Source: an uncultured Verrucomicrobiota bacterium
Lineage (GTDB): Bacteria > Verrucomicrobiota > Verrucomicrobiia > Opitutales > Opitutaceae
NCBI GenBank assembly: GCA_903960515.1
Contig: CAJCBL010000281.1
Span: 1 to 40,860, forward strand
Direction of reading: 5' to 3'
Length of the DNA: 40,860 bases
Below, piece by piece: positions 7,905-15,910 of this stretch; the stretch's first letter is position 1; each line of letters opens with the position of its first letter. A program made the position numbers and the translations under genes. The notes under the pieces were generated by a model that was given only the letters and a program-made list of their open reading frames with translations, was not told the DNA's origin and did no database searches.

Positions 7905-8753
7905 ATGAGTATTCCGAAGACACACGCTACCGCCACCGCGGCGCCGGGACTTCAAGTTGACCACGTCAACTTCTCCTATGGCGGCACCCCAATTCTCCAG
8001 GACATCGCCCTGTCGATTCCCGAAGGCACCTTCGTCTCCCTCCTGGGCCCCAGCGGTTGCGGCAAGACCACGCTGTTGCGCCTACTCGCCGGCCTGGCGT
8101 CGCCAAAATCCGGTTCCCTCTCCTGGCGCGGCGCTGCCATCACTGGTCCGGCGCTAGAGCGTGGAGTCGTCTTCCAGGACTACTCGCTCTTCCCGTGGAT
8201 GAGCCTGACGCAAAACATCGTGCTCGCCCTGTCCAAGGCGCATCCGGAATTCGACCATGGGCAGCGCCAAAACCTCGCCGAGGAATACCTCGGCCTCGTA
8301 GGCCTTGGTGCAGCCACGGGCAAATACCCCTTCGAGCTCTCAGGCGGCATGCAGCAACGCGGCGCCATCGCCCGCACCTTCGCGCTGGGCTCGCCGGTGC
8401 TGCTCATGGATGAGCCCTTCGGCGCCCTCGACCCGCTCAACCGCGCCAAGCTTCAGGATCTCCTCCTCGGCATCTGGTCGGGGTCCAGCCCGCGCAAGAC
8501 TGTCGTCTTTGTCACCCACGACATCGAGGAGGCGCTCTACCTCTCCGACCGGGTCGTGATGCTCGGCTCAACACCAGGCCGGGTGATCCAGGAGTTGGAC
8601 GTCCCCTTCCCACGCCCACGCCAGCGCCGCGAGCTTGTACGCTCCCCCGAGTTCGCCGCGTTGCGTCAGCGCATCGACGACCGTTTCCAGGAGGACCTCA
8701 TCGAGCGCATCGAGGCCGAGTCGCTCATCACCTCCAACGCAGATGGCATCTAA
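7905..8753 (+). CDS. ABC importer 1: ATP-binding protein (SsuB/TauB-like)
   Basis: 282 residues. It has Walker A GPSGCGKTTLLRLLAG, Q-loop FQDYSLFPWMS, signature LSGGMQQRGAIAR, Walker B VLLMDEPFGALD and the switch histidine in FVTHDIEEALYLSDRV. It powers uptake together with the permease that starts 2 bp after its stop. I use the ATG at 7905. An earlier in-frame ATG at 7872 would add 11 residues that look non-conserved, and neither has a clear ribosome site. The gene order binding protein, ATPase, permease differs from importers 2 and 3, which have binding protein, permease, ATPase, so importer 1 has a separate origin within the family. Confidence 0.93.
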   Translation: MSIPKTHATATAAPGLQVDHVNFSYGGTPILQDIALSIPEGTFVSLLGPSGCGKTTLLRLLAGLASPKSGSLSWRGAAITGPALERGVVFQDYSLFPWMSLTQNIVLALSKAHPEFDHGQRQNLAEEYLGLVGLGAATGKYPFELSGGMQQRGAIARTFALGSPVLLMDEPFGALDPLNRAKLQDLLLGIWSGSSPRKTVVFVTHDIEEALYLSDRVVMLGSTPGRVIQELDVPFPRPRQRRELVRSPEFAALRQRIDDRFQEDLIERIEAESLITSNADGI

Positions 8754-8754
8754 C

Positions 8755-9600
8755 ATGAGCGCCCCATCCGTCCTTGCATCCAAGTCCTCCGTGCTCGCCA
8801 CCGACTCCAGCGCGCTAACACAGCACAGCCCCACCCCTGCCGGGCCGCTGCGCACCTGGCGTTTCCTCCAAGGCCGGGAGGGCGCGTGGTTCCTGCTCGG
8901 GCTGCTGCTGCTCTGGCAGCTCGTAAGTGTGCTCCCCTTTGCCGGAAGCTACCTCTTCCCGTCGCCTTGGGTTTCGTTGAAGGCACTCTGGCTTTCGCTG
9001 CCCGAGCTGCTCAAGGGCACCGGCTCCTCGTTCCTCATCCTTGTGCCGGGCTACCTGCTGGCGGCGTTGGTCGGTATCGCCTGGGGCCTATTGGTTGGCA
9101 CCACACCGGCCCTACACCGGATGTTCTCCGCCTTCTCGCGGCTCGCCTCCCCCATCCCGCCCACGATCTACATTCCCTACGCCATCGCGCTGCTGCCCAC
9201 CTTCCGCACGGCGGCGGGGTTTGTCGTCTTCATCGGCGCCTTCTGGCCTGTTTTCCTCAATACCGCAGCCGGCGCTGGCGCGCTGCCGCAGCGCTACCGC
9301 GACAACGCCCGCATCCTCGGCCTGGGGCGCGGCGAATACCTGCACCGGGTCGTCTTCCCCTCCGCTCTGCCGCACATCTTCTCCGGCCTGAGCGTCGGCC
9401 TGGTGTTCTCGTTCATCATGCTCACGGTCGCCGAGCTCTTCGGCGCCAACGCCGGCCTGGGCCGCTTCATCCAACTCTACGCCGACTACGCCGACTACCC
9501 CCGCATGGTAGCCGGAATCCTCTACACCAGCGTAGTCGTGCTGCTCACGATGGAACTGCTCGAACGCATCAAGCGCCGTGCCCTCTTCTGGGTGCGCTGA
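8755..9600 (+). CDS. ABC importer 1: permease (SsuC/TauC-like)
   Basis: 281 residues. A Ser/Ala-rich cytoplasmic N-terminus of about 40 residues is followed by about six membrane helices (first WFLLGLLLLWQLVSVL). The EAA coupling loop reads LPQRYRDNARILGLGRGEYL and continues HRVVFPSALPHIFSGL, which matches the BPD_transp_1 family. It forms the inner-membrane channel of importer 1. The start ATG sits 1 bp after the ATPase stop (TAACATG), which implies translational coupling. Confidence 0.93.
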   Translation: MSAPSVLASKSSVLATDSSALTQHSPTPAGPLRTWRFLQGREGAWFLLGLLLLWQLVSVLPFAGSYLFPSPWVSLKALWLSLPELLKGTGSSFLILVPGYLLAALVGIAWGLLVGTTPALHRMFSAFSRLASPIPPTIYIPYAIALLPTFRTAAGFVVFIGAFWPVFLNTAAGAGALPQRYRDNARILGLGRGEYLHRVVFPSALPHIFSGLSVGLVFSFIMLTVAELFGANAGLGRFIQLYADYADYPRMVAGILYTSVVVLLTMELLERIKRRALFWVR

Positions 9601-9612
9601 CCGCCCCACCCC

Positions 9613-10266
9613 ATGCCATCGAAGAAACAGCTCTCCTGCTCCGAGTGCGGCCTGCTCAACTGCTACCGCCAGGACCAGCGTTTCCCCGCCTTCTGCTTGA
9701 CCGAGGGCGCCGACAAGGCCGCCGTCGCCCAATCCGCCGCACGCTATCGCGGCCGCAGCCTCGACGGCCGCATCGCCCGCGCCGCCGCCGAGGTCGAAGG
9801 TACCTACTACGGCAAGCTCACGCGCGTCGAGGAAACGATCGCTTTCGCCAATCGACTCGGGGCGAAGCGTATCGGGATCGCCACCTGCATCGGCCTCATC
9901 GAGGAGACTCGGATCTTCGTGAAGATCCTCAAGGCCCACGGGCTCACGCCGTTCACCGTCCTCTGCAAGGTCGGCTCGGTCGACAAGTGCGACGCCGGCA
10001 TCCCCGAATCGCTCAAGATCAAGAAGGGCTCGTTCGAAGCCATCTGCAACCCGGTGCTCCAGGCGCGCCTGCTCAACGCCCAGAAGACCGACCTCAACGT
10101 CATCGTCGGCCTTTGCGTAGGGCACGACGCGCTCTTCAACAAACACTCCGACGCTCCGGTCACCACGCTGATCACAAAAGACCGCGTAACCGGCCACAAC
10201 CCGGCCGCCCCGCTCTACACGAGCGGCTTCTACTACAAGCGGCTCTTCAACGGGGAGAAACTCTGA
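9613..10266 (+). CDS. DUF1847 cysteine-rich protein
   Basis: 217 residues, matching the DUF1847 (putative metal-binding) family. The N-terminus MPSKKQLSCSECGLLNCYRQ has Cys9, Cys12 and Cys17, with a further Cys28. Later cysteines lie in GIATCIGLIEE, VLCKVGS, DKCDAG, ICNPVLQA and VGLCVGHDALF, and it ends in a region containing TGHNPAAPLYTSGFYYKRLF. The pattern resembles a redox or metal-cluster protein found mainly in anaerobes. No biochemical role is established that I can name. It lies 12 bp after permease 1 and 1 bp before the CoA-ligase gene, in the same transcription unit as the ferredoxin-dependent enzymes and the CooS homologue. Confidence 0.85.
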   Translation: MPSKKQLSCSECGLLNCYRQDQRFPAFCLTEGADKAAVAQSAARYRGRSLDGRIARAAAEVEGTYYGKLTRVEETIAFANRLGAKRIGIATCIGLIEETRIFVKILKAHGLTPFTVLCKVGSVDKCDAGIPESLKIKKGSFEAICNPVLQARLLNAQKTDLNVIVGLCVGHDALFNKHSDAPVTTLITKDRVTGHNPAAPLYTSGFYYKRLFNGEKL

Positions 10267-10267
10267 C

Positions 10268-11611
10268 ATGTCCACGCGCACGTATTGGGAAGAGGAAATC
10301 GAAACGCTGCCCCGGCCGCAGTTGGAGCAGTTGCAGCTCCGGCGCCTGCAGGAGCACCTAGCCTTCGCGTACCAGCGATCGCTTTACTACCGGCAGTCCT
10401 TCGACGCCGCGGGGGTGAAGCCCGCCGATCTTCGCCACCTCGCCGACCTGGCGCGCTTCCCGTTCACCGACAAGAAAGTCGAGCGCGACCGCCAGTTGGC
10501 CGTGCCCGACCTGGGCGACATGCTCGCGGTGCCCGAGGAGGAGATTGTCTTCGTATCCGCCTCCAGCGGCTCCACGGGCGTGCCCACGCTGAGCCCGTTC
10601 ACGAAAAAGGATTTCGACGACTTCCAGAACGCCGAGTCGCGCCTCTTCTGGGCGGCCGGAATGCGTCCGAAAGATCGCTACATTCACGCGCTCAACTTCT
10701 CGCTCTTTGTCGGCGGCCCCGACGTCATCGGAGCGCAAAACCTCGGCGCACTCTGTATCTGGGGCGGCACCATGCCCTCCGACCGGCTGCTTTACATCAT
10801 GAAGCAGTTCAAGCCCACGATCACCTGGACCACGCCCTCCTACGCCTGGCACCTGGGCGAGACCGCGCTCAAGCAGGGCATCGATCCGCGCCGCGACCTC
10901 CATATCCGCAAAATCATCGTAGCCGGTGAACCCGGCGGCTCGATACCCGCCACCCGCAAGGCGATCGAAGAGATCTGGGGCGCCGATCTCTACGACTTCT
11001 ACGGCCTCTCCGACATCTTCGGCGCCTGCGCCGGCATGTGCGCCCAGAAGGACGGCCTGCACCTGGTCGAGGACCAGATCCTCCTCGAAGTCCTCGATCC
11101 CCAAACACAGCAGCCCGTCCCCGACGGCACTCCCGGTGAGATGGTTCTCACTACTCTGCTCAAGGCCGCCCGCCCCATGATCCGCTTCCGCACCGGCGAC
11201 ATCGTCACGCGCCTGCCCGGCCTCTGCGCCTGCGGTCGCACCCACGCACGCTTCGTGGTGCAGGGCCGCATCGACGACATGTTCATCATCTCCGGGGTAA
11301 ACGTGTTCCCGAGCGACGTGGAGTTCGTGGTACGCGGCATCCCCGCGCTCACCGGCGAATACCGCATCACCGTCTACGAGAAGGACCACCTCACTCGCTT
11401 CGACGTCGAGGTCGAGGCCACCGCCGACTTCGCCCATGAGGGCGAGTCCCTCGCCAGGCAGGTCACCAACCAGATCAAGCTCCGCGCCGGCGTGAAGCCT
11501 TCCAACGTGAAGATCCTCCCCGACGCCACGCTCCCCCGCGCCACCCACAAGGCCAAACGCCTCGTCGACCTGCGCGGCGCCGCCGAAACCGCCCGCGCCT
11601 CCGGTATCTGA
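10268..11611 (+). CDS. Phenylacetate-CoA-ligase-like (PaaK family) AMP-forming ligase
   Basis: 447 residues, as in PaaK (about 430-440). Motifs in order: the N-terminal helix bundle ending FPFTDKK, P-loop SASSGSTGVPTLSPFTKKDF, IIVAGEPGGSIPATRKAIEE, YDFYGLSDIFGACAGMCAQK, IRFRTGDIVTRL and CACGRTHARFVVQGRIDDM followed by FIISGVNVFPSDVEFV. The C-terminal lid carries KAKRLVDLR. It activates a carboxylic acid as an acyl-adenylate and then as a CoA thioester. PaaK proper uses phenylacetate, but relatives act on other aryl or short acids, so the substrate is open. Beside a 2-oxoacid:ferredoxin oxidoreductase and an aminotransferase it could supply the same acyl-CoA from the free acid. Confidence 0.9.
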   Translation: MSTRTYWEEEIETLPRPQLEQLQLRRLQEHLAFAYQRSLYYRQSFDAAGVKPADLRHLADLARFPFTDKKVERDRQLAVPDLGDMLAVPEEEIVFVSASSGSTGVPTLSPFTKKDFDDFQNAESRLFWAAGMRPKDRYIHALNFSLFVGGPDVIGAQNLGALCIWGGTMPSDRLLYIMKQFKPTITWTTPSYAWHLGETALKQGIDPRRDLHIRKIIVAGEPGGSIPATRKAIEEIWGADLYDFYGLSDIFGACAGMCAQKDGLHLVEDQILLEVLDPQTQQPVPDGTPGEMVLTTLLKAARPMIRFRTGDIVTRLPGLCACGRTHARFVVQGRIDDMFIISGVNVFPSDVEFVVRGIPALTGEYRITVYEKDHLTRFDVEVEATADFAHEGESLARQVTNQIKLRAGVKPSNVKILPDATLPRATHKAKRLVDLRGAAETARASGI

Positions 11612-11675
11612 ATTCAAACCCGCCGCCCACATCCACCCCGCACTGCGCTCCCGCCCGTGGTCCGTCCCTCTTCCG

Positions 11676-11734
11676 ATCCGTCCTCCGTGCCCTCCTCCCC
11701 CTCTGAGCCCTCTGTGACCTAATCCGTCCTCCGT
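11676..11734 (+). repeat. Direct repeat in CT-rich leader of the aminotransferase gene
   Basis: The 13-mer ATCCGTCCTCCGT occurs at 11676-11688 and again at 11722-11734, inside a C/T-rich tract (about 11650-11747) of CCTCCGTGC and CCCTCTGTGAC-like units. The tract fills the gap up to the aminotransferase ATG. It resembles in style the CTTGG tract before yicC, although the units differ. Confidence 0.55.
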
Positions 11735-11747
11735 CTCTCCGCCCTCC

Positions 11748-12920
11748 ATGCCCCAGACCAGTCTTCGTACCCGCAATTTCGGTGAATCCGTCATCCGCCG
11801 GATGACTCGCGTCGCCAATGCCCATGGCGCCGTCAACTTGTCGCAAGGTTTTCCCGACTTCGACCCGCCGCCCGAGGTGATCGCCGCCGCCGAGCGCGCC
11901 GCCCGCCATGGGCCTCACCAATATGCGGTGACCTGGGGCGCCCAGAATTTCCGCACGGCCCTCGCGCTCAAACAGTCGCGCTTCATGGGCCTGCCCATCG
12001 ATCCCGACCGCCACCTGGTCGTCACCTGCGGCAGCACCGAGGCGATGATGGTGGCGATGATGACCGCCTGCAATCCGGGCGACAAGGTCATCGTCTTCTC
12101 CCCCTTCTACGAGAACTACGTTGCGGATACTATTCTCACCGGCGCCGAGCCGATCTACGTGCCGCTGCGCCCGCCCACCTTCGGCTTCGATCCCGACGAA
12201 CTCCGCCGCGCCTTCGAGCAGAAGCCGAAGGCGCTCATCCTCTGCAACCCGTCGAACCCCTCCGGCAAGGTCTTCACCCGCGAGGAGCTGCTCTTCATCG
12301 CCGAGCTCGCCGAGAAACACGACACCTTCGTGATCACCGACGAAGTGTACGAACACATCCTCTACGCGCCGAACCAGCACACCTACTTCGCGTCGCTGCC
12401 GGGCATGTTCGAGCGCACCATCTCGTGCAGTTCGCTCTCCAAGACCTACTCGATCACCGGCTGGCGGCTGGGCTACGTGATCGCCCCGCCGGCCATCATC
12501 GACACCGCGCGCAAGGTCCACGACTTCCTTACGGTGGGCGCCGCCGCTCCCTTGCAGGAGGCCGCCGTAGCCGGGCTGGAGTTGCCCGACACCTACTACC
12601 TCGACCTGCAGGCCAAATACACCGAGATGCGCGCCGTGCTCCTGCGGCACCTCGACGCCGCCGGCCTCACCTACACCAAGCCCGACGGCGCCTACTACGT
12701 GATGGTCGACATCTCTGAGTTCGGCTGGAAGAGCGATGTCGCCTTCGCCGAATGGCTGACCCGCGAGGTGGGCGTGGCCGGAGTGCCTGGCTCCAGCTTC
12801 TTCCGCGAACCGGTCCACCACCTCATCCGCTTCCATTTCGCAAAACGTATCGAGACACTCAACGCCGCCGGCGAGCGCCTGCTCAAGCTGCGCGAGAAGG
12901 CCAGGGGGCAGCATGATTGA
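11748..12920 (+). CDS. PLP aminotransferase class I/II (methionine/aromatic type)
   Basis: 390 residues. Fold-type I aminotransferase motifs are clear: [52 protein letters not shown] and the PLP-lysine block [17 protein letters not shown], with IRFHFAKR near the end supplying the carboxylate-binding Arg. The closest family text is that of YbdL methionine aminotransferase and kynurenine/aromatic aminotransferases. It converts an amino acid to the 2-oxo acid. The next four genes oxidise 2-oxo acids to acyl-CoA, and it overlaps the first of them by 8 bp, so its product is very probably their substrate. Confidence 0.9.
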   Translation: MPQTSLRTRNFGESVIRRMTRVANAHGAVNLSQGFPDFDPPPEVIAAAERAARHGPHQYAVTWGAQNFRTALALKQSRFMGLPIDPDRHLVVTCGSTEAMMVAMMTACNPGDKVIVFSPFYENYVADTILTGAEPIYVPLRPPTFGFDPDELRRAFEQKPKALILCNPSNPSGKVFTREELLFIAELAEKHDTFVITDEVYEHILYAPNQHTYFASLPGMFERTISCSSLSKTYSITGWRLGYVIAPPAIIDTARKVHDFLTVGAAAPLQEAAVAGLELPDTYYLDLQAKYTEMRAVLLRHLDAAGLTYTKPDGAYYVMVDISEFGWKSDVAFAEWLTREVGVAGVPGSSFFREPVHHLIRFHFAKRIETLNAAGERLLKLREKARGQHD

Positions 12921-13464
12921 GGTGCGCTGGCACGGGCGCGGCGGCCAGGGCGGTTTCACCGCCGCCCGGTTGCTCGGGCTCGCCGCGGCGCTCTTCGAAG
13001 GGCGCCACGCGCTGGCCTTCCCGTCGTTCGGCCCCGAACGCCGCGGCGCACCGGTGTTTGGCTTCACCCGGATCGACGATCGCAAAATCACCGACCGCAG
13101 CGCCGTCACCGCCTGCGACTTCGTTGTGGTGATCGACGAAACCCTCGCCGGCCCGCGCATCGCCGACGGTCTGCGCCCAGCCGGCAAGCTCATCCTCAAT
13201 ACCGCCGAGCCGCAGAAATACGCCGCCGTGGCCGCCGGCCACGAGATCGTCGCCCTCGACGCCACCGCGCTGGCCCGCCGTATCCTCGGCCGCCCGATCG
13301 CCAATACCGCGATGCTGGGCGCGCTGCTGGCCGCCACTGGTATCGTGCGGCTGGATTCTGCGGAGAAGGGCATCGCCCACGAGCTCAAGCCCAAGATCGC
13401 CCAGAAGAACATAGAGCTCTTGCGCGAGTCGTTCGCCGCCGTAGCCGGGAGGGTTGCCGCATGA
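12913..13464 (+). CDS. porG: 2-oxoacid:ferredoxin oxidoreductase, gamma subunit
   Basis: 183 residues. The N-terminus [20 protein letters not shown] is the hallmark of the gamma (PorG/VorC/KorC) CoA-binding subunit, followed by FPSFGPERRGAPV and AVTACDFVVVIDETL, as in pyruvate- and 2-ketoisovalerate-type enzymes. It overlaps the aminotransferase by 8 bp and the delta subunit by 4 bp, showing tight coupling. The subunit order gamma-delta-alpha-beta is that of four-subunit POR/VOR. Confidence 0.93.
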   Translation: MIEVRWHGRGGQGGFTAARLLGLAAALFEGRHALAFPSFGPERRGAPVFGFTRIDDRKITDRSAVTACDFVVVIDETLAGPRIADGLRPAGKLILNTAEPQKYAAVAAGHEIVALDATALARRILGRPIANTAMLGALLAATGIVRLDSAEKGIAHELKPKIAQKNIELLRESFAAVAGRVAA

Positions 13465-13766
13465 GCCGCCCGAAGGTCCAGCCGCCGTTCGCTCCGAAGC
13501 ATCTCGCCGATTTCCCTACGGGCACCTGCGATGTAGCCGCCCACCTGGTCGAGACGCTCGCGAGCTGGCGCACCGCCACTCCTCGCGTCGACGTAAACCA
13601 GTGCACCGGCTGCCTGCGCTGCTACCTCGTTTGCCCCGAGGGAACGGTCTCCAAGATCGAGAACAACCGGGTATCCATCGACTACGACTTCTGCAAAGGC
13701 TGCGGCATCTGCTCCCACGAGTGCAAATTCGACGCGATCACGATGATCGACGGAGGCACCGCATGA
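13461..13766 (+). CDS. porD: 2-oxoacid:ferredoxin oxidoreductase, delta subunit (2x[4Fe-4S] ferredoxin)
   Basis: 101 residues. Two clusters are evident, CTGCLRCYLVCP and CKGCGICSHEC, preceded by about 50 residues typical of PorD (APKHLADFPTGTC). It passes electrons from the TPP site to external ferredoxin. ATG overlaps the gamma stop, and its own stop overlaps the alpha ATG (ATGA). Confidence 0.95.
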   Translation: MSRPKVQPPFAPKHLADFPTGTCDVAAHLVETLASWRTATPRVDVNQCTGCLRCYLVCPEGTVSKIENNRVSIDYDFCKGCGICSHECKFDAITMIDGGTA

Positions 13767-14974
13767 GCGCCGCCGCCACCAAGGTCTTCGTCTCCGGCAA
13801 CGACGCCATCGCCCTGGGCGTGCGCCTCGCTCGCCCGCATGTGATTTCCGCCTACCCGATCACCCCGCAGACCACCGCCGTCGAGCGGCTCTCCGAGATG
13901 GTCGAGGACGGCTCGTTGAAGTGCGAATACCTCAATGTCGAGTCCGAGCATTCCGCGCTCTCCGCGGCGATGGGTGCCAGCGCCGTGGGCGCACGCACCT
14001 TCACCGCCACCTCGTCGCAGGGGCTGCTCTACATGGCGGAGTGCCTCCACTACGCCAGCGGCGGGCGCTTCCCGGTGGTGATGATGAACGCCAACCGCGC
14101 GCTCGCCCTGCCCTGGAACATCTACAACGACCAGCGCGACTCGCTCTCGCTGCTGGATTGCGGCTGGATACAGATCTATGTCGAGGACGCCCAGGAGGCG
14201 CTCGACATGATCCTGCAGGCCTACGCAGTGGCCGAGCACCCGAGAGTGCTCACCCCGACGATGGTCAACATCGACGGCTTTGTCATTACCCACACCTACG
14301 AGCTGGTCGAAGTGCCCGCGCAGGCCGACGTCGACGCCTTCCTCCCACCGTTCCAGACGACGAACAAGATGTCGTTCGAGGTGCCCACCAACATGGGCTT
14401 CACCGCCACCCCGGCGCACTACACCGAGTTCAAATACCAACAACACCGCGCCTTGCTCGACGCCGCCGCCGTCGCCACCGAGGTCGATCGCACCTTCGGC
14501 CAGCGCTTCGGCCGCGCCTATGGCGGACTGCTCGAAGGCTACCGCGCCGCCGACGCCGAGTTGCTCCTCATCACACTAGGCAGCGTCACCGGCACCGCGC
14601 GCATTGTGGTCGACCAGCTTCGCGCCAACGGCCGCAAGGTCGGGCTCGTGAAGCTGCGCTACCTGCGCCCCTTCCCTGCGAAGGAACTCGCCGCGCTCAC
14701 CGCCCGCGCCGCCGCCGTCGGCGTATTGGAGAAGAACATCTCCCTGGGCTATGAGGGCACCGTCTTCACCAACGTGGTCTCCGCCCTCGCCCAGGCCGGC
14801 CAGAACGCCCCGGCGCTCAACTTCGTAGCCGGTCTCGGGGGACGGGACATCGCCAAGACAGATATCGCCGCGATGTTCGACCGCCTCGCCGCCGCCGCCC
14901 TGCAACCGCCACCCCAGCGGGTGTTCTTCATCAACCTTGGAGTCGCCACCGATGAGCCCGATCAAACCGCCTAA
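13763..14974 (+). CDS. porA: 2-oxoacid:ferredoxin oxidoreductase, alpha subunit
   Basis: 403 residues. AYPITPQTTAVERLSEMVED, then YLNVESEHSALSAAMGASAV and TATSSQGLLYMAECLHYASG, form the pyrimidine-binding (PYR) domain. The C-terminal transketolase-like domain has LRPFPAKEL and GVLEKNISLGYEG. The catalytic assembly makes acyl-CoA, CO2 and reduced ferredoxin from a 2-oxo acid. A good Shine-Dalgarno (GGAGG) lies 7 bases before the ATG. PorA-type text favours pyruvate or branched/aromatic 2-oxo acids, but sequence alone does not fix the substrate. Confidence 0.94.
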   Translation: MSAAATKVFVSGNDAIALGVRLARPHVISAYPITPQTTAVERLSEMVEDGSLKCEYLNVESEHSALSAAMGASAVGARTFTATSSQGLLYMAECLHYASGGRFPVVMMNANRALALPWNIYNDQRDSLSLLDCGWIQIYVEDAQEALDMILQAYAVAEHPRVLTPTMVNIDGFVITHTYELVEVPAQADVDAFLPPFQTTNKMSFEVPTNMGFTATPAHYTEFKYQQHRALLDAAAVATEVDRTFGQRFGRAYGGLLEGYRAADAELLLITLGSVTGTARIVVDQLRANGRKVGLVKLRYLRPFPAKELAALTARAAAVGVLEKNISLGYEGTVFTNVVSALAQAGQNAPALNFVAGLGGRDIAKTDIAAMFDRLAAAALQPPPQRVFFINLGVATDEPDQTA

Positions 14975-15899
14975 CGCCAAGACGCTCTCCGAGCGGGAGT
15001 TCTTCTTCGGCCACAAGGGCTGCGCCGGCTGCGGCGGCAGCCTCGCGCTGCGGCTGGCACTGAAAGTTCTCGGCGAGCGCACCTTCACCGTCGTTCCCGC
15101 CGGCTGCATGTCGGCGGTGGGCTTTGTGTATCCTCAGCTCGCGTTCGGCACCAACGCCATCATCTCCACCTTCCCCGGCACCGCCTCGATGCTCGCCGGA
15201 GTCGCCGCCGGGGCGCGCGCGCTCGGCCTGAAGGATTTCCATACCGTGGGTTTCGCCGGCGACGGCGGCACGGCCGACATCGGCCTGCAGGCGCTCTCCG
15301 GTGCGATCGACCGCCACGACCGCATCCTCTACATCTGCTACGACAACGAGGCCTACATGAATACCGGAGTGCAGAAGAGCGGCCTCACGCCCTTCGGTGC
15401 CCGCACCACCACCACACCGGCCGGCCAGCATATCCGCGGCTCCATCACCCAGAAGAAGAACATGTTCGAAATCGTGGCGGCCCACGGTATCGACTACGCG
15501 GCCACGGCGAGCGTCGGCTACCCGCAGGATTTCATCAACAAGGTCGCCAAGGCCGCCACCGTCGAAGGCACCGCCTATATCCACGTCTTCGCACCCTGCC
15601 CCACCGGCTGGGGGTGCGAGACCGACCTCTCCATCGAACTCGCCAAAGAGGCGGTGGACAGCGGCCTGTGGTACCTCGCCGAATTCGAGAACGGCGAACA
15701 CCGCCTCAACCGCGACCCCCGCGAGTTCACGCCCGTGCGCTCCTACCTCGAGAAGCAGGCCCGCTTCGCCCACCTGCGCGACGAGGACTTCGCCGCCATT
15801 GAGCGCACCCGCGACGCCCAATGGGCCCGCATGCGCCGCCAGTGGGCGCGCCCGACCACGACCGCCCCCTCGGCAGCCACCCCCGCCACCGCAGGCTGA
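14952..15899 (+). CDS. porB: 2-oxoacid:ferredoxin oxidoreductase, beta subunit (TPP-binding)
   Basis: 315 residues. Cluster cysteines begin in GHKGCAGCGGSLALRLAL. The TPP/Mg site is FAGDGGTADIGLQALSGAI followed by ICYDNEAYMNTGVQKSG, and there is a conserved APCPTGW near the end. The ATG at 14952 overlaps the alpha gene by 23 bp. A TTG at 14937 is possible but less likely. The C-terminal 15 residues are Ala/Thr/Pro-rich and variable. It completes the four-subunit enzyme, which is oxygen-sensitive in most organisms, so the host probably lives at least partly without oxygen. Confidence 0.94.
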   Translation: MSPIKPPNAKTLSEREFFFGHKGCAGCGGSLALRLALKVLGERTFTVVPAGCMSAVGFVYPQLAFGTNAIISTFPGTASMLAGVAAGARALGLKDFHTVGFAGDGGTADIGLQALSGAIDRHDRILYICYDNEAYMNTGVQKSGLTPFGARTTTTPAGQHIRGSITQKKNMFEIVAAHGIDYAATASVGYPQDFINKVAKAATVEGTAYIHVFAPCPTGWGCETDLSIELAKEAVDSGLWYLAEFENGEHRLNRDPREFTPVRSYLEKQARFAHLRDEDFAAIERTRDAQWARMRRQWARPTTTAPSAATPATAG

Positions 15900-15910
15900 A
15901 TCCCCCCGCC

